Part shown: one piece after another, positions 44,511-53,625 of the stretch
Position numbering within the stretch: position 1 is the first letter of the stretch
How the letters are laid out: each line of letters opens with the position of its first letter
Assembly (NCBI GenBank): GCA_942493035.1
Contig: OW818666.1
Coordinates: 1,550,001 to 1,614,000, forward strand
DNA length: 64,000 nucleotides
Origin: WRGT01 sp942493035
GTDB taxonomy: Bacteria > Spirochaetota > UBA4802 > UBA5550
Direction of reading: 5' to 3'
Notes under the pieces: model-generated
The model's database searches: none
What the model saw: the letters and a program-made list of their open reading frames with translations, nothing else
What the model was told of the DNA's origin: nothing
Made by a program: the position numbers and the translations under genes

Positions 44511-44652
44511 TCCATAATGAAAGTCCATTTTTAAAACCGACACAGTTACCAAAATCAAACTCAACTTTTTGTTGAAGAATTTCCTGGTAAAATGATTTCA
44601 TCTGTTCAAAATTTTCAGTCATTATTACTGTTGAATGAAATTTAATTTCCAT
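44511..44652 (-). pseudogene. VOC gene, 5' part
   Basis: Codes for MEIKFHSTVIMTENFEQMKS and on to FKNGLSLW, then enters the IS. AAGGTG precedes the ATG, so the promoter side is intact and a truncated peptide may be made. See the 3' part at 41570. Confidence 0.88.
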
Positions 44653-44712
44653 AGTTTATCACCTTAACTATATAATAATACCTTCTCTGCAGGAGTCATC
44701 TTTACGCGAAAT

Positions 44713-45126
44713 TCATCGGTTATCAATATTCCGGCTGCCCGATTCACTGCACCCCAGCTCCAGACGTTTAAGAGAAACCGGATTAGAAGATATTTCAGTC
44801 ATGATTAAATTTCTTACTTTAACCTGATCATCATCAAAACTGGTTACAAATTTAAGCATCTGAATCCCTATATGTTTAAATGGGTCATGGCTTACAATTT
44901 CATTTTCTATTATATAGAGTTTCGCGTCATCGGGGATTGTTATGTCTATAAGGTAGCCGTCGGGGATAACACCGATGTTGTTACCTTTGATTTTCTTTTT
45001 AATATTCAGATAGATTGTATTGGGGCCGAAAATCTGATCGGAGAGATCGGTTACTACTTTTTCGAAGTCACTTTCTATGTTGAAGGAGATCTTTTCGTAG
45101 AAGGTGTTGTTTGTGTAGATTGACAT
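44713..45126 (-). CDS. PD-(D/E)XK-like fragment
   Basis: 137 residues from ATG 45126 (CGGAGA 7 bases upstream); the longer frame to 45240 only reads a GC-rich repeat. IGVIPDGYLIDIT followed by LYIIENEIVSHDPFKHIGIQ resembles the D...ExE core of a restriction-nuclease-like fold. The last about 20 residues (ELGCSESGSRNIDNR) look unrelated, so the protein may be cut short. No gene partner nearby. Confidence 0.55.
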   Translation of the reverse strand: MSIYTNNTFYEKISFNIESDFEKVVTDLSDQIFGPNTIYLNIKKKIKGNNIGVIPDGYLIDITIPDDAKLYIIENEIVSHDPFKHIGIQMLKFVTSFDDDQVKVRNLIMTEISSNPVSLKRLELGCSESGSRNIDNR

Positions 45127-45165
45127 TTTGGTTTCTCCGTGTTTAATAGGGTGTAAAACAGTCCA

Positions 45166-45263
45166 GACCCCACCCGCACTACTGCCCGGTTCACGACATC
45201 CACCACCGGCACTTCCCTCGTCCTGAGGGTCGCGCACCATCCCCTCAAGGAGAGGTTTTCGTG
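45166..45263. repeat. GC-rich repeat, copy B-left
   Basis: Starts GACCCCACCCGCACTACTG and ends GAGGTTTTCGTGC. Same order of blocks as 38608-38764, including CGGCACTTCCCTCGTCCTGA and GGGTCGCGCACC. Lies immediately downstream of the DUF4276 gene, which mirrors the position of the first copy relative to the dead gene. Confidence 0.8.
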
Positions 45264-45286
45264 CTTTATTGTTTTACTGATGAAGA

Positions 45287-45946
45287 TCAAACTAATTCAA
45301 CAGCAGTCAGCCATTGATTGAAATGTCTGCACTTACTTCTGATTTCATTAAGACCTATTCTGCCGGTGATCAATGGTCCATGAATTGATTTCATATAATC
45401 GGGAAAAACATCATGTATTCTTTTTGAGGGATGAGTATTTACACCGTCATTGATAAATTCAATATTAGGATATCGTGCTATTATCTCTTTCAGGGAATTG
45501 AAAGAATTATGTTTGGAATGGAACGCTTCAGATAATTTATTTATATCAGAAAAAAGCATGGTTTCAAATTCATGGAGCATTAAAAAAGGGATAAATTTTC
45601 TGTTGTTAATATCTTCACTAAAACACCTTTCCAGAAATTCCACTTTACTGTAACAATCTCCTTCGGGGAGATTTTTTATATTTGGAAAGTCATCAGGCAG
45701 GGCATAATAATCAATAAGAGTTGTTACTGCAGCAGCACTTGAATCGTGAAGCAGCATTAAAACTTCATTTTTAATTTTTGAATAAGTAGAAACACCGCCT
45801 CTGAATTTATTCCCCATTTTAGTTTTTTTGGTAGAGAGAATTACCGGAACAAACTGTATACCTGAATCAAAGCATGCTTCGCACAAATTCCTTTTGGTAA
45901 ACTGTTCCTCGGTCTGCCCTTCAACAAGCACAAGAATTTTTTTCAT
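45287..45946 (-). CDS. DUF4276 (TOPRIM-like) protein
   Basis: 219 residues from ATG 45946, which overlaps the ATPase stop (TGATG). ILVLVEGQTEEQFTK supplies the acidic Glu9, and TLIDYYALPDDFP an Asp cluster, the order expected in TOPRIM nucleases. DUF4276 genes usually follow an AAA ATPase, as here. It would be the nuclease effector of a two-gene defence-like module. Conserved FLMLHEFETMLFSD is also family-typical. A broken copy is at 38787. Confidence 0.88.
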   Translation of the reverse strand: MKKILVLVEGQTEEQFTKRNLCEACFDSGIQFVPVILSTKKTKMGNKFRGGVSTYSKIKNEVLMLLHDSSAAAVTTLIDYYALPDDFPNIKNLPEGDCYSKVEFLERCFSEDINNRKFIPFLMLHEFETMLFSDINKLSEAFHSKHNSFNSLKEIIARYPNIEFINDGVNTHPSKRIHDVFPDYMKSIHGPLITGRIGLNEIRSKCRHFNQWLTAVELV

Positions 45947-47049
45947 CAGGGCCTGCCGCCTATAAGGTTCTTTTCCCATAAGTCACCAAGTGAATAATTC
46001 TCCAGCCACTCATCCATCATTTCAGGAGATGGCCTTCGGAATACAGACTGACCATCATCTCTGTTTACTATTATCAGGTCATCCGGTTCAAAGTGGTTAA
46101 CAAGAGTAACTGACTGGGTGCTGATAATAACCTGTGTTTTCAAAGCAGCAAATCTTATCATATCCGCCAATACACTAATAGCGTAAGGGTGCAGTCCAAG
46201 TTCAGGTTCGTCCAGTAAAATTACAGATGGAAATTTATCTTCCGGCTGCATTAGAAGTGCTGCAAGACAGATAAATCTTAAAGTGCCGTCAGAGAATGAA
46301 TGGGCATTATAATAAGAATCAGATCCCTTTTCACTCCACTCCAGCCTTATCTGATTTTCGTTACCGGGAACAGGTCTTAAATTAAAATCATCAAAGAAAG
46401 GTGCAACCTGTCTTATCAGGTCTGTTATATTATTGTAATGACTTTTATGATTGTTCTTTAAGTAATAAAGATAAGATGCAAGGTTGGAAGCATCAGGCCT
46501 TAGAAATCCGTTGTCATTTATATCAGCCAGCCCTTTTACTTTTGCAGTAAATCCTGTATCATGGAAGTGATAAAGCTTCCAGCTTTTAATGGCATTAATT
46601 ACATAGTCGGACATTCTTTTATATTGAGATTTAGAAGAATCAGTCTTAAGGGCAGACTCCCTGTGACCGGAACCTATGGTTGTACAGTAAGGATTCGGGT
46701 AATTATAATCATGATAACATATTTTTTCATTACTGAAAAACAGGGACTGATCACTGGTAGGCTCCAGAGTACATTCATAGCTGTTCTGACCGAATTCAAA
46801 CTGCAGGTAAATACTGTCAGTTATTTTACTGCCGTGATATAAAAAAGTCTCGGAACCGCCGTTTTTTATAACATGATTCTGAAGATTTAATGCCAGTATG
46901 TTATGTAGAAAACTGAACATCTGAATAAAATTAGACTTACCGGCTCCATTTGCCCCTATAAGTATATTAAGGTTCTTCATTTTAAAGCTATTCAGCTCTC
47001 GAATGCTCTTATAGCCGCGAATTGTTATCTGAGACAGTTGATTTTCCAC
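45946..47049 (-). CDS. AAA ATPase (RecF/OLD-like) of the DUF4276 module
   Basis: 367 residues from a GTG start. ABC-type ATPase: Walker A GANGAGKSN (32-40), signature-like HSFSDGTLRFICLAALL, Walker B VILLDEPELGLHP (near 275), and AAA_21 architecture without coiled coil. The start has no clear ribosome-binding site. Together with DUF4276 it resembles the ATPase+TOPRIM logic of OLD, Gabija and PARIS, but it is not one of them by sequence. Confidence 0.88.
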   Translation of the reverse strand: MENQLSQITIRGYKSIRELNSFKMKNLNILIGANGAGKSNFIQMFSFLHNILALNLQNHVIKNGGSETFLYHGSKITDSIYLQFEFGQNSYECTLEPTSDQSLFFSNEKICYHDYNYPNPYCTTIGSGHRESALKTDSSKSQYKRMSDYVINAIKSWKLYHFHDTGFTAKVKGLADINDNGFLRPDASNLASYLYYLKNNHKSHYNNITDLIRQVAPFFDDFNLRPVPGNENQIRLEWSEKGSDSYYNAHSFSDGTLRFICLAALLMQPEDKFPSVILLDEPELGLHPYAISVLADMIRFAALKTQVIISTQSVTLVNHFEPDDLIIVNRDDGQSVFRRPSPEMMDEWLENYSLGDLWEKNLIGGRP

Positions 47050-47138
47050 TTTTTTTGCCTGTTTTTAGTTTGTTATATTATATATACGCTCGGGGGGATT
47101 TGGAAAGTAAAATTTTTTTTGTTTTCGGGAATATTTTT

Positions 47139-47190
47139 GACCCCACCCGGCCTACTGGCCACCCTCCCCACATGGGGAGGGTTTTCGAGG
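47139..47190. repeat. GC-rich repeat, copy C
   Basis: Starts GACCCCACCCGGCCTACTGG and ends GGGGAGGGTTTTCGAGG, missing the middle of the longer copies. It lies upstream of the ATPase, so the module is bracketed in direct orientation by this copy and the one at 45166. Confidence 0.8.
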
Positions 47191-47221
47191 TTGGTTACTT
47201 TTTAAAATGATTGTCACCGTG

Positions 47222-47251
47222 GGTAAGCTTTGTTATATAAAAGTGGCGAAA
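47222..47251. other. attC-like half site downstream of hamB
   Basis: GGTAAGCTTTGTTATAT (47222-47238) is identical over 17 bases to the right arm of the full site at 54183-54245. AAAGTGGCGAAA (47240-47251) equals the outer flank of the other side of that site in inverted sense. The opposite half is missing; a GC-rich repeat lies beyond. Confidence 0.5.
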
Positions 47252-47321
47252 ATTCAAAGAGTCAAAAAATACACGGACGTATTTTTTTGTTGTTCTCGCA
47301 GCTAAATTCACTATACCCAAT

Positions 47322-49592
47322 TTATGGTAAATACCACTCAACTAATTTTTTAATATACTCGGGAGCTTGTTGTATGCTTGAATTAAACTTTAAATTTATT
47401 TCATCAATGCTCTCAATGTATTGCGAAAGCTCATTAGCTATTTCTGATGGAAAACCATATCTCATTAATAAAATATTAATCTGATTATTTGTACCATATT
47501 TGAATAATTCAATAATTTTAAGTGCTCTATCATCTTTTTTATATTCGTAATAAACTTGAAAACTACCGATGAAAACATCTGATAGAGAAAAAGATAAAAC
47601 TTGATCCATATAATCATAAGTATCATAGACTATAGTATCATAATTAACATTACTTGCTAATGTCTCCCATTTGAATAAACTATATTTATTAAGTGAAAAA
47701 TTTGGAAGTTTTTCAGCGGGTTGAGAATAATTTGCATATCCTGTGTAACCAAAATCGCGTTTTGATATATAATTATACCTAATTCCAACAATTTCCCGGA
47801 ATGTTCTACCTTGAATTATATGAAAGAAAATAGTAATTGCTTGATTAAAGACTGCATGCTCTGCATCGTTTAATTCTCTATCTAAAGATGTACAATAAAT
47901 TTCTTTTAATAAAGCATTTGCATCTTTTCGATTTTCTTTATTTTGTGAACCTCCTATACTTTGAGAAATAGTATCTTCAGAATAAATTATATTAAGAAAT
48001 AATTTTGCATATTCTAACAAGGGATCTTGAGACATTCTCGAAATCATTGATAAAGGCATATTTTTATCTTCATCAAAAGAATCGTTTTGGATAGCATCAA
48101 TAAATTCGAAATTATCATCATAAGGATCAATTGGTTCTTCAATTATTGATTTCTCTTTCAATCTAAATTTTGAATTTATACGAGATGAAAAAAGGATGGG
48201 GTTATTTGTGTAGACATAGCCATAATCAAATTTTTGGTCATTAGTTAATCTACCTGAACGTCCAATTAAATTTTTAAAAGCTAATGACTTTTCTTCGTCT
48301 GAACCAATAAATCTATTGTTCTCGAGCCAAACTATATCGAAAGGCATGTTGATACCTTGTGCCAAAGTACTTGTTGCAAAACAAATATTTGAGAAACCTT
48401 CTCTAATAAAATCCTCAATAAGAAAACGAACCTCTAATGGAATTGAACCATGATGTATCACAACCCCTTTTTTTAATAAACTAACCATATTAGATTTGTG
48501 CTCATTATCATTTGCTCCAACTATTTGACAGATTTTTTCAATAATTTCATTTGCCCGTTCATCTTCTATTACTGAAAAATTCTCAATATACTTATCAAAA
48601 TCACTTATGAAATTTCCGTTGTATATTGATCGTTTCGAAGTATAGACTAAGACGGTGTGTTCACCACTCAAAGCAAAATCTTTAAAATTACCAACAAATT
48701 GCAAACAATTCCTCAATAAATGTGATTGATCTCTATAAGGTGAAAAATAATAGAATTTACAATTATCATGTTTAAAAACACAGATTTTACCAACAGTCCC
48801 ATGAGTATATGATTTTGAAAAACATTTTGAATTATCTATATTATGCTTCTTAAAATGAGCTTCTGGGTTATCTACAAAAGGATGCGCGAAAATAAGCTTT
48901 GCATCAGGAAAATATTTTTGAACTTTTCTAATCATTGAATCAAATGTTATTCCTCTTTTAGGCTCATCTGTTATCTGTGCTTCGTCAAAGAAGAAAAGGT
49001 CTATATTAAGTTTATCTCTAAGTTTGAAAATGTCTTTTGTTCGTTCAGGAGTTAATATAAAAATTCTTCGTGGATTTCTAGCTTGAAATACTGTATCAAT
49101 AAAAGGTGAAATCATAATTTTTTTATCACCATTAAACAGTTTTTTCATAGTATCTATATACTCTGCTATCAATGCTCTGGATGGTACAACAATTACAGAG
49201 TCTCCACAATTTCTCAAAATAAAATCCCGTACTGAAAATGACTTACCTGCACTTGTTGGTGCAGATATTGAAGTAAATTGAAAATCTTCCAAGGCTCTTC
49301 TTATACTGGCTTGAACAGGAGTTAATTTTTCACCAAAATCTTTTACATGTTGATTTGCAAATCCCATCATAAGGAATGTATATAAATTCTTAGGCTTTTC
49401 TATTTTATAATATACTCCGATAGCAGCTAATATTCTTTCTTCAAATTTATTAAATTCATCAAAATAAAATAATTTTAAATAACAAATTTTTTCCAGAATT
49501 TCAGGATTGGAAGGTCCTTCTTTGTGAAGTCTTTCAAGAATATTTGATAATTCATGAGACGGATTATCTATATTTAAAAATGTATTAACACT
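47322..49592 (-). CDS. hamB: Hachiman helicase HamB
   Basis: 756 residues from ATG 49592, overlapping hamA by 8 bases. Superfamily 2 helicase: Walker A APTSAGKS (112-119), DEAQ box (204-207), TSTLAQGINMP and IGRSGRL motif VI. HamB senses or unwinds DNA ends and controls the HamA nuclease (known for the Hachiman family). No stop or frameshift. It is followed by an attC-like site. Confidence 0.87.
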   Translation of the reverse strand, partial: SVNTFLNIDNPSHELSNILERLHKEGPSNPEILEKICYLKLFYFDEFNKFEERILAAIGVYYKIEKPKNLYTFLMMGFANQHVKDFGEKLTPVQASIRRALEDFQFTSISAPTSAGKSFSVRDFILRNCGDSVIVVPSRALIAEYIDTMKKLFNGDKKIMISPFIDTVFQARNPRRIFILTPERTKDIFKLRDKLNIDLFFFDEAQITDEPKRGITFDSMIRKVQKYFPDAKLIFAHPFVDNPEAHFKKHNIDNSKCFSKSYTHGTVGKICVFKHDNCKFYYFSPYRDQSHLLRNCLQFVGNFKDFALSGEHTVLVYTSKRSIYNGNFISDFDKYIENFSVIEDERANEIIEKICQIVGANDNEHKSNMVSLLKKGVVIHHGSIPLEVRFLIEDFIREGFSNICFATSTLAQGINMPFDIVWLENNRFIGSDEEKSLAFKNLIGRSGRLTNDQKFDYGYVYTNNPILFSSRINSKFRLKEKSIIEEPIDPYDDNFEFIDAIQNDSFDEDKNMPLSMISRMSQDPLLEYAKLFLNIIYSEDTISQSIGGSQNKENRKDANALLKEIYCTSLDRELNDAEHAVFNQAITIFFHIIQGRTFREIVGIRYNYISKRDFGYTGYANYSQPAEKLPNFSLNKYSLFKWETLASNVNYDTIVYDTYDYMDQVLSFSLSDVFIGSFQVYYEYKKDDRALKIIELFKYGTNNQINILLMRYGFPSEIANELSQYIESIDEINLKFNSSIQQAPEYIKKLVEWYLP

Positions 49593-50331
49593 CATGACTA
49601 ATACCAACAATATAAATGTGGGATGCATTATTTAATGTTGCTAATGTATCAATTTTTTTAATTGCATTTTTAAAAACAAGAATAGGATTAACTGAATTAA
49701 TAGAAAAAGCAATAACAACACCGAATTTTTCGTTATCAAGGTTTTTCAAGGTTTCGCCATCAACAAAATCTCTCAAATATGTTCTATCTCTATATTGTTT
49801 TTCTTGATCAAAAAAATCATTTATTTGATCAGATGAATCATAATGAGGATTTTTATTTCCAGAATATTTTGCTTCACCAAAATTTATTAATTTTTTATCA
49901 CATACAGTATGAAAATCAAATCCTTCGTTTTGTTTAATTCTAGGTTTCCATAACTCAGCTATTGGAATTATAAAGTGAGATAATAATTTTTCTAAAGCAC
50001 GCGAGGAACCAATTGAAATCATCAGTTCACCAAATTCTTCTGAAAGTTTTTCGGTTTCATCTTTTGGATTATTAAATATCTCAACTAATAATTTAGCCGT
50101 CTCATTTGCGGTGTAACGGTATTGTCTTTGTGTTCCTTGGTCTAGCTCCATTATCCATGCTAAATTTTGAACTCTATTGCTAAGTGCATTAGCAATTCTG
50201 CTTATATCTGAGATTTTAACATGACACAGTGATATTTTATCAATATATGGAGACGTAGTGAGTGTTTTATAAATGGCACCCCATTCATCTAAATCATCTA
50301 CATCAAATGTATCTAAATATTTAATATCCAT
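49585..50331 (-). CDS. hamA: Hachiman nuclease HamA (DUF1837)
   Basis: 248 residues with a PD-(D/E)XK nuclease core in the C-terminal DUF1837 half: D139 in GFDFHTV, then E153 and K155 in NFGEAKYSG. In known systems HamA is held inactive by HamB and released to cut DNA. The ATG at 50331 has no clear ribosome-binding site; the IS3 end at 50348 lies only 16 bases upstream and may have replaced the native promoter. Confidence 0.85.
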   Translation of the reverse strand: MDIKYLDTFDVDDLDEWGAIYKTLTTSPYIDKISLCHVKISDISRIANALSNRVQNLAWIMELDQGTQRQYRYTANETAKLLVEIFNNPKDETEKLSEEFGELMISIGSSRALEKLLSHFIIPIAELWKPRIKQNEGFDFHTVCDKKLINFGEAKYSGNKNPHYDSSDQINDFFDQEKQYRDRTYLRDFVDGETLKNLDNEKFGVVIAFSINSVNPILVFKNAIKKIDTLATLNNASHIYIVGISHEC

Positions 50332-50428
50332 AAGTTATACTCTATAATGAGCCCAAGAAATAGGACACGAAATTAGACTTGAAAAAGTGGATATCTCCTT
50401 AAAATAAAACACAGGAGAATCAGTCAAT

Positions 50429-50729
50429 ATGAACAAAAGTCACAGCAAAGAGTTTAAAGCTAAAGTTGCAATTGAAGCTCTCAAGGGAGAGAAGACCGTA
50501 CAGGAAATAGCTCAGAAGTTTGAAATTCACCCCAATCAGGTAACGCTTTGGAAAAAGCAATTGATAGAGAATGCAACAACAGCATTTGATAAGAAGGGTA
50601 ATGACAAAGAACTTGTAGAATCTGAAAAAAAGCAGGATCAGCTTTTAGTCAAATTGGACAATTAAAAGTTGAGAATGACTTTTTAAAAAAAAGTACAAAC
50701 AACTATACGGAACAGAGCCGAATTTATAG
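50429..50729 (+). pseudogene. IS3 OrfA, frameshifted
   Basis: Begins MNKSHSKEFKAKVAIEALKG with the OrfA helix-turn-helix (EIAQKFEIHPNQVTLWKKQL). The frame stops at 50665. Adding one T near 50643-50646 restores ...FSQIGQLKVENDFLKKK... to TAG 50729, with the A8G slippery run (50685-50693) used in IS3 frameshifting. Confidence 0.85.
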
Positions 50730-51361
50730 AGTCTGATCATATGGAATTATCAATTAAAGATCAGTGTGAGCTTCTTGGGATTAGCAGATCGTCATATTAC
50801 TATAAATCGAAGCCGATTGTCGATGAAGAGGAAATTAAAATTTTGAAAGCCATTAAAGATGAGTTAAAGCTTCATCCATTTTATGGTTATCGGAAAATAG
50901 CGTTGGCTCTTAAAGATATGTGTGTTACGAGAAAGCAGATAAGGCTTATTATGCAAAAGGCAGGGTTAAGAGCCATCTATCCAGGGAAACGGCTTTCAAT
51001 ACCGATTAAATGGCATGAGAAGTATCCGTATCTTCTCAGAGATAAAGAGATATGGCTCCCGAACCAGGTGTGGGCAACTGACATCACCTATATTAAACTT
51101 TCCGGAGGTCATGTCTATTTGGTTGCAATTATTGATTTATTCAGCCGAAAGACTTTATCATGGAAATTGTCAAACACGCTAGATACTGAATTTTGTATTT
51201 CAGCTCTTGAAGAAGCAATCATGATTTATGGGAAGCCGGCTATATTTAACACTGATCAAGGGAGTCAGTTTACATCTGAAGCATTTACGGAAAAACTTCA
51301 GAATCACAAAATAAGAATCAGTATGGATGGCAAGTAAGCGTAAAAACAACAGCATCTCATG

Positions 51362-52966
51362 TTAACAATGATTGATTTGTTCAGAAGTTAGAAAACAAGG
51401 TAAAAGTGCTGTTAATTCTGCCTGATTTGATGTTTCAGGAAGCCTGGTAAAGAGAAAACGTAAATATGCATAAGGTTCGAGTCTGTTTGCTTTAGCACTT
51501 TCAATCAGACTATACATAGCAGCACTGGCATTAGCTCCTCGAGGTGTATTTGAAAACAGCCAATTTTTTCTCCCGATAACAAATGGCCGGATTGTCCTTT
51601 CAGCTTCATTGTTATCCGGAGTTAAAAATGCCGCATCAATATAGCGGATAAGCTTACTCCATTCATTCAGAGTGTAATTTACAGCTTCACCGGTTTTACT
51701 TTTTGGGATGATCTCATTTTTTGTAAGAACAAGCCATCGGTGAAAATCATCAAGTACTGGAAGAACAAGTTTTTTTCTCTGTTCTACAAATAAATTATCA
51801 GCAAGATTTCTCACACGGAGTTCACTCTCGATCTCGTAGATGTGTTTTATAAACTGCAATCCTTTATGAGCCCGACTGTCCTTTTTGTTAAGCTTTGCGG
51901 CATCAAAGAAATATCTCCGGGCATGAGCAAAACATCCGACATGAACAATTCCACCACGTGAAAGGGCATAGTTATACCCGTCATATCCATCAGTTTGAAG
52001 ATATCCGGTAAATCCCTCAAGAAAATCATAAGGAACTTTTTTTGATCGTGTCGGGTGATATTGATATAGAACAAGAGGCTTCCCTCTTTCGGGATAACCG
52101 ATACTTACCCACATATATGATTTATTTTCAGGACGCCTGTTTTCTTCATGCAGAACTTGAACTGTTGTTTCGTCCATCCTGATAAAATTTCCGCTTTTTA
52201 ACTGCGCTTCAAGAACTTCCATAAATCCGGTCATCTTCTCATATGCTTCAATTGTCCAATTGCAAAGCGTCGCACGCGAGAGCTCAACCCCTATCCGTTC
52301 AAATATCTTTGACTGCCTGTAAAAAGGGAGAGCGTCAGCATACTTTGATGTAACCGTATATGCGAGTAATCCCGGACTCACAATGCTTCCTGGAATCATA
52401 CGCTTCGGAGCTGCCGCTTTTTTTATTTCTGATTCACCGGAGTTAAGAAAGCCATCACATCCGCATGGTCCATATTTTATATGCACATGGCGGATTACTT
52501 TAATTGCTGCAGGGATTATATCAAGCTCCTCGGTATCATCAGAGCCTATCTGCTTCCGTTCTTCACCGCAGCATGGACATTTCTTTTCAGCTTCAGTTAA
52601 ATCATGAATAACTTCTTCTCGCGGGAGATCTGCAGGCAGATGTTTCCTCCCGGTCTTTTTTCTGACATGTTCTTTTACTCTTGTGACATCAGGCTCTTCA
52701 TCTTTTTGTGAGTCTTCACCTTCAGGATAAATTCCTTCTTCAGCTTCATCAAATAGACGTCCCTGAAGTTCATCCTCCGGTGTAAGTTTCTCGCTCGACT
52801 TTCCGAAAAATTTCCTTTGTAGTGTTTTATATTTCTCTTCCAGCAGGCGATAGTTCTCTTCAAGAGATTCTATCATCTGTTTCAGTTTTTCCGGATCATC
52901 GGGGAGAATTCTTTTTTCATGTTTCATGTGATCATGATTAACGGAGTATAATTTTATTAATAGCAC
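51362..52966 (-). CDS. tnpC: IS66 transposase TnpC
   Basis: 534 residues: N-terminal coiled coil (EENYRLLEEKYKTLQRKFF), zinc-finger region CPCCGEE, then the DDE domain with FIRMDETTVQVLHE and TDGYDGYN, and NNEAERTIRPFVIGRKNWLF carrying the final Glu. Starts at TTG/ATG-rich 5' end near 52966; internal ATG 52927 (MKHEKRIL) is possible. Confidence 0.95.
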   Translation of the reverse strand: MLLIKLYSVNHDHMKHEKRILPDDPEKLKQMIESLEENYRLLEEKYKTLQRKFFGKSSEKLTPEDELQGRLFDEAEEGIYPEGEDSQKDEEPDVTRVKEHVRKKTGRKHLPADLPREEVIHDLTEAEKKCPCCGEERKQIGSDDTEELDIIPAAIKVIRHVHIKYGPCGCDGFLNSGESEIKKAAAPKRMIPGSIVSPGLLAYTVTSKYADALPFYRQSKIFERIGVELSRATLCNWTIEAYEKMTGFMEVLEAQLKSGNFIRMDETTVQVLHEENRRPENKSYMWVSIGYPERGKPLVLYQYHPTRSKKVPYDFLEGFTGYLQTDGYDGYNYALSRGGIVHVGCFAHARRYFFDAAKLNKKDSRAHKGLQFIKHIYEIESELRVRNLADNLFVEQRKKLVLPVLDDFHRWLVLTKNEIIPKSKTGEAVNYTLNEWSKLIRYIDAAFLTPDNNEAERTIRPFVIGRKNWLFSNTPRGANASAAMYSLIESAKANRLEPYAYLRFLFTRLPETSNQAELTALLPCFLTSEQINHC

Positions 52967-52969
52967 TTT

Positions 52970-53317
52970 TCATGATACCGCAGAAAATTTTAATACTTTA
53001 TGCGCGTTCCAGAAATCTATTCCGTCAAGCAGCATAGACAGCTCATCTTCAGTTATCTCTTTTACGTCTTCCTTATCCATTGGCCATGGGAATTTGTCCT
53101 GCTCCAGACGTTTCTGCCACATACAAAAACCGTTCCTGTCCCAGTAGAGTATTTTCAATAATCTTCTGCTCTTCCCGCAGAAAATATATAGATCTCCGCT
53201 AAGCGGGTTATTTTTCAGATCCTCTTGCACATATACTGAAAGTGCATTTATCTGTTTTCTCATGTCGATGTATCCGGGTCTGACATATATTCTGGCTTTA
53301 CTGAAATCTACTTTCAT
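52970..53317 (-). CDS. tnpB: IS66 accessory protein TnpB
   Basis: 115 residues of the IS66 Orf2 family: RIYVRPGYIDMRKQINAL, LYIFCGKSRRLLKILYWDRN, GFCMWQKRLE. Overlaps tnpA by 4 bases. Required with tnpA for transposition in known IS66 elements. Confidence 0.95.
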   Translation of the reverse strand: MKVDFSKARIYVRPGYIDMRKQINALSVYVQEDLKNNPLSGDLYIFCGKSRRLLKILYWDRNGFCMWQKRLEQDKFPWPMDKEDVKEITEDELSMLLDGIDFWNAHKVLKFSAVS

Positions 53318-53625
53318 GGCAGTTCTGCCAATGCAGATACTATTGTTTTTAGATGGTCTGTACCGGAGTTTTCTTTTACTATAATTTTTATTCCGTTGCT
53401 TAATGCTATTTCTATTGGTTCATTCTCTTTCTTCGTTTTGTAAAGTGTGACGGGTATCTCTACCAGGCCCTTTTTTTCAAAAAGTTTTTCATGCTCGGAC
53501 TTCTTTTTCCAGTCTCGAAAACTCCAATAGGATATTTGCTGTTCCGAACAATATCTCTGCATGCTTAATCCGCTTTGTTTCCATTTCTGAACATGGTTTT
53601 GCCGGTAGTCTGTATGGTCTTTCAT
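53314..53625 (-). CDS. tnpA: IS66 accessory protein TnpA
   Basis: 103 residues: HVQKWKQSGLSMQRYCSEQ and SYWSFRDWKKK form the helix-turn-helix, and the second half ends in LALSNGIKIIV-type beta strands (here IALSNGIKIIVKE). GGAGG precedes the ATG. First gene of the IS66 operon. Confidence 0.93.
   Translation of the reverse strand: MKDHTDYRQNHVQKWKQSGLSMQRYCSEQQISYWSFRDWKKKSEHEKLFEKKGLVEIPVTLYKTKKENEPIEIALSNGIKIIVKENSGTDHLKTIVSALAELP

Noticed and set aside
44872..45123. 83-codon plus-strand frame
   Set aside because: Antisense to the better supported gene at 44713-45126, which has a good ribosome-binding site.
47139..47190. Terminator for the ATPase module
   Set aside because: It lies upstream of the ATPase on the minus strand and belongs to a dispersed repeat family.
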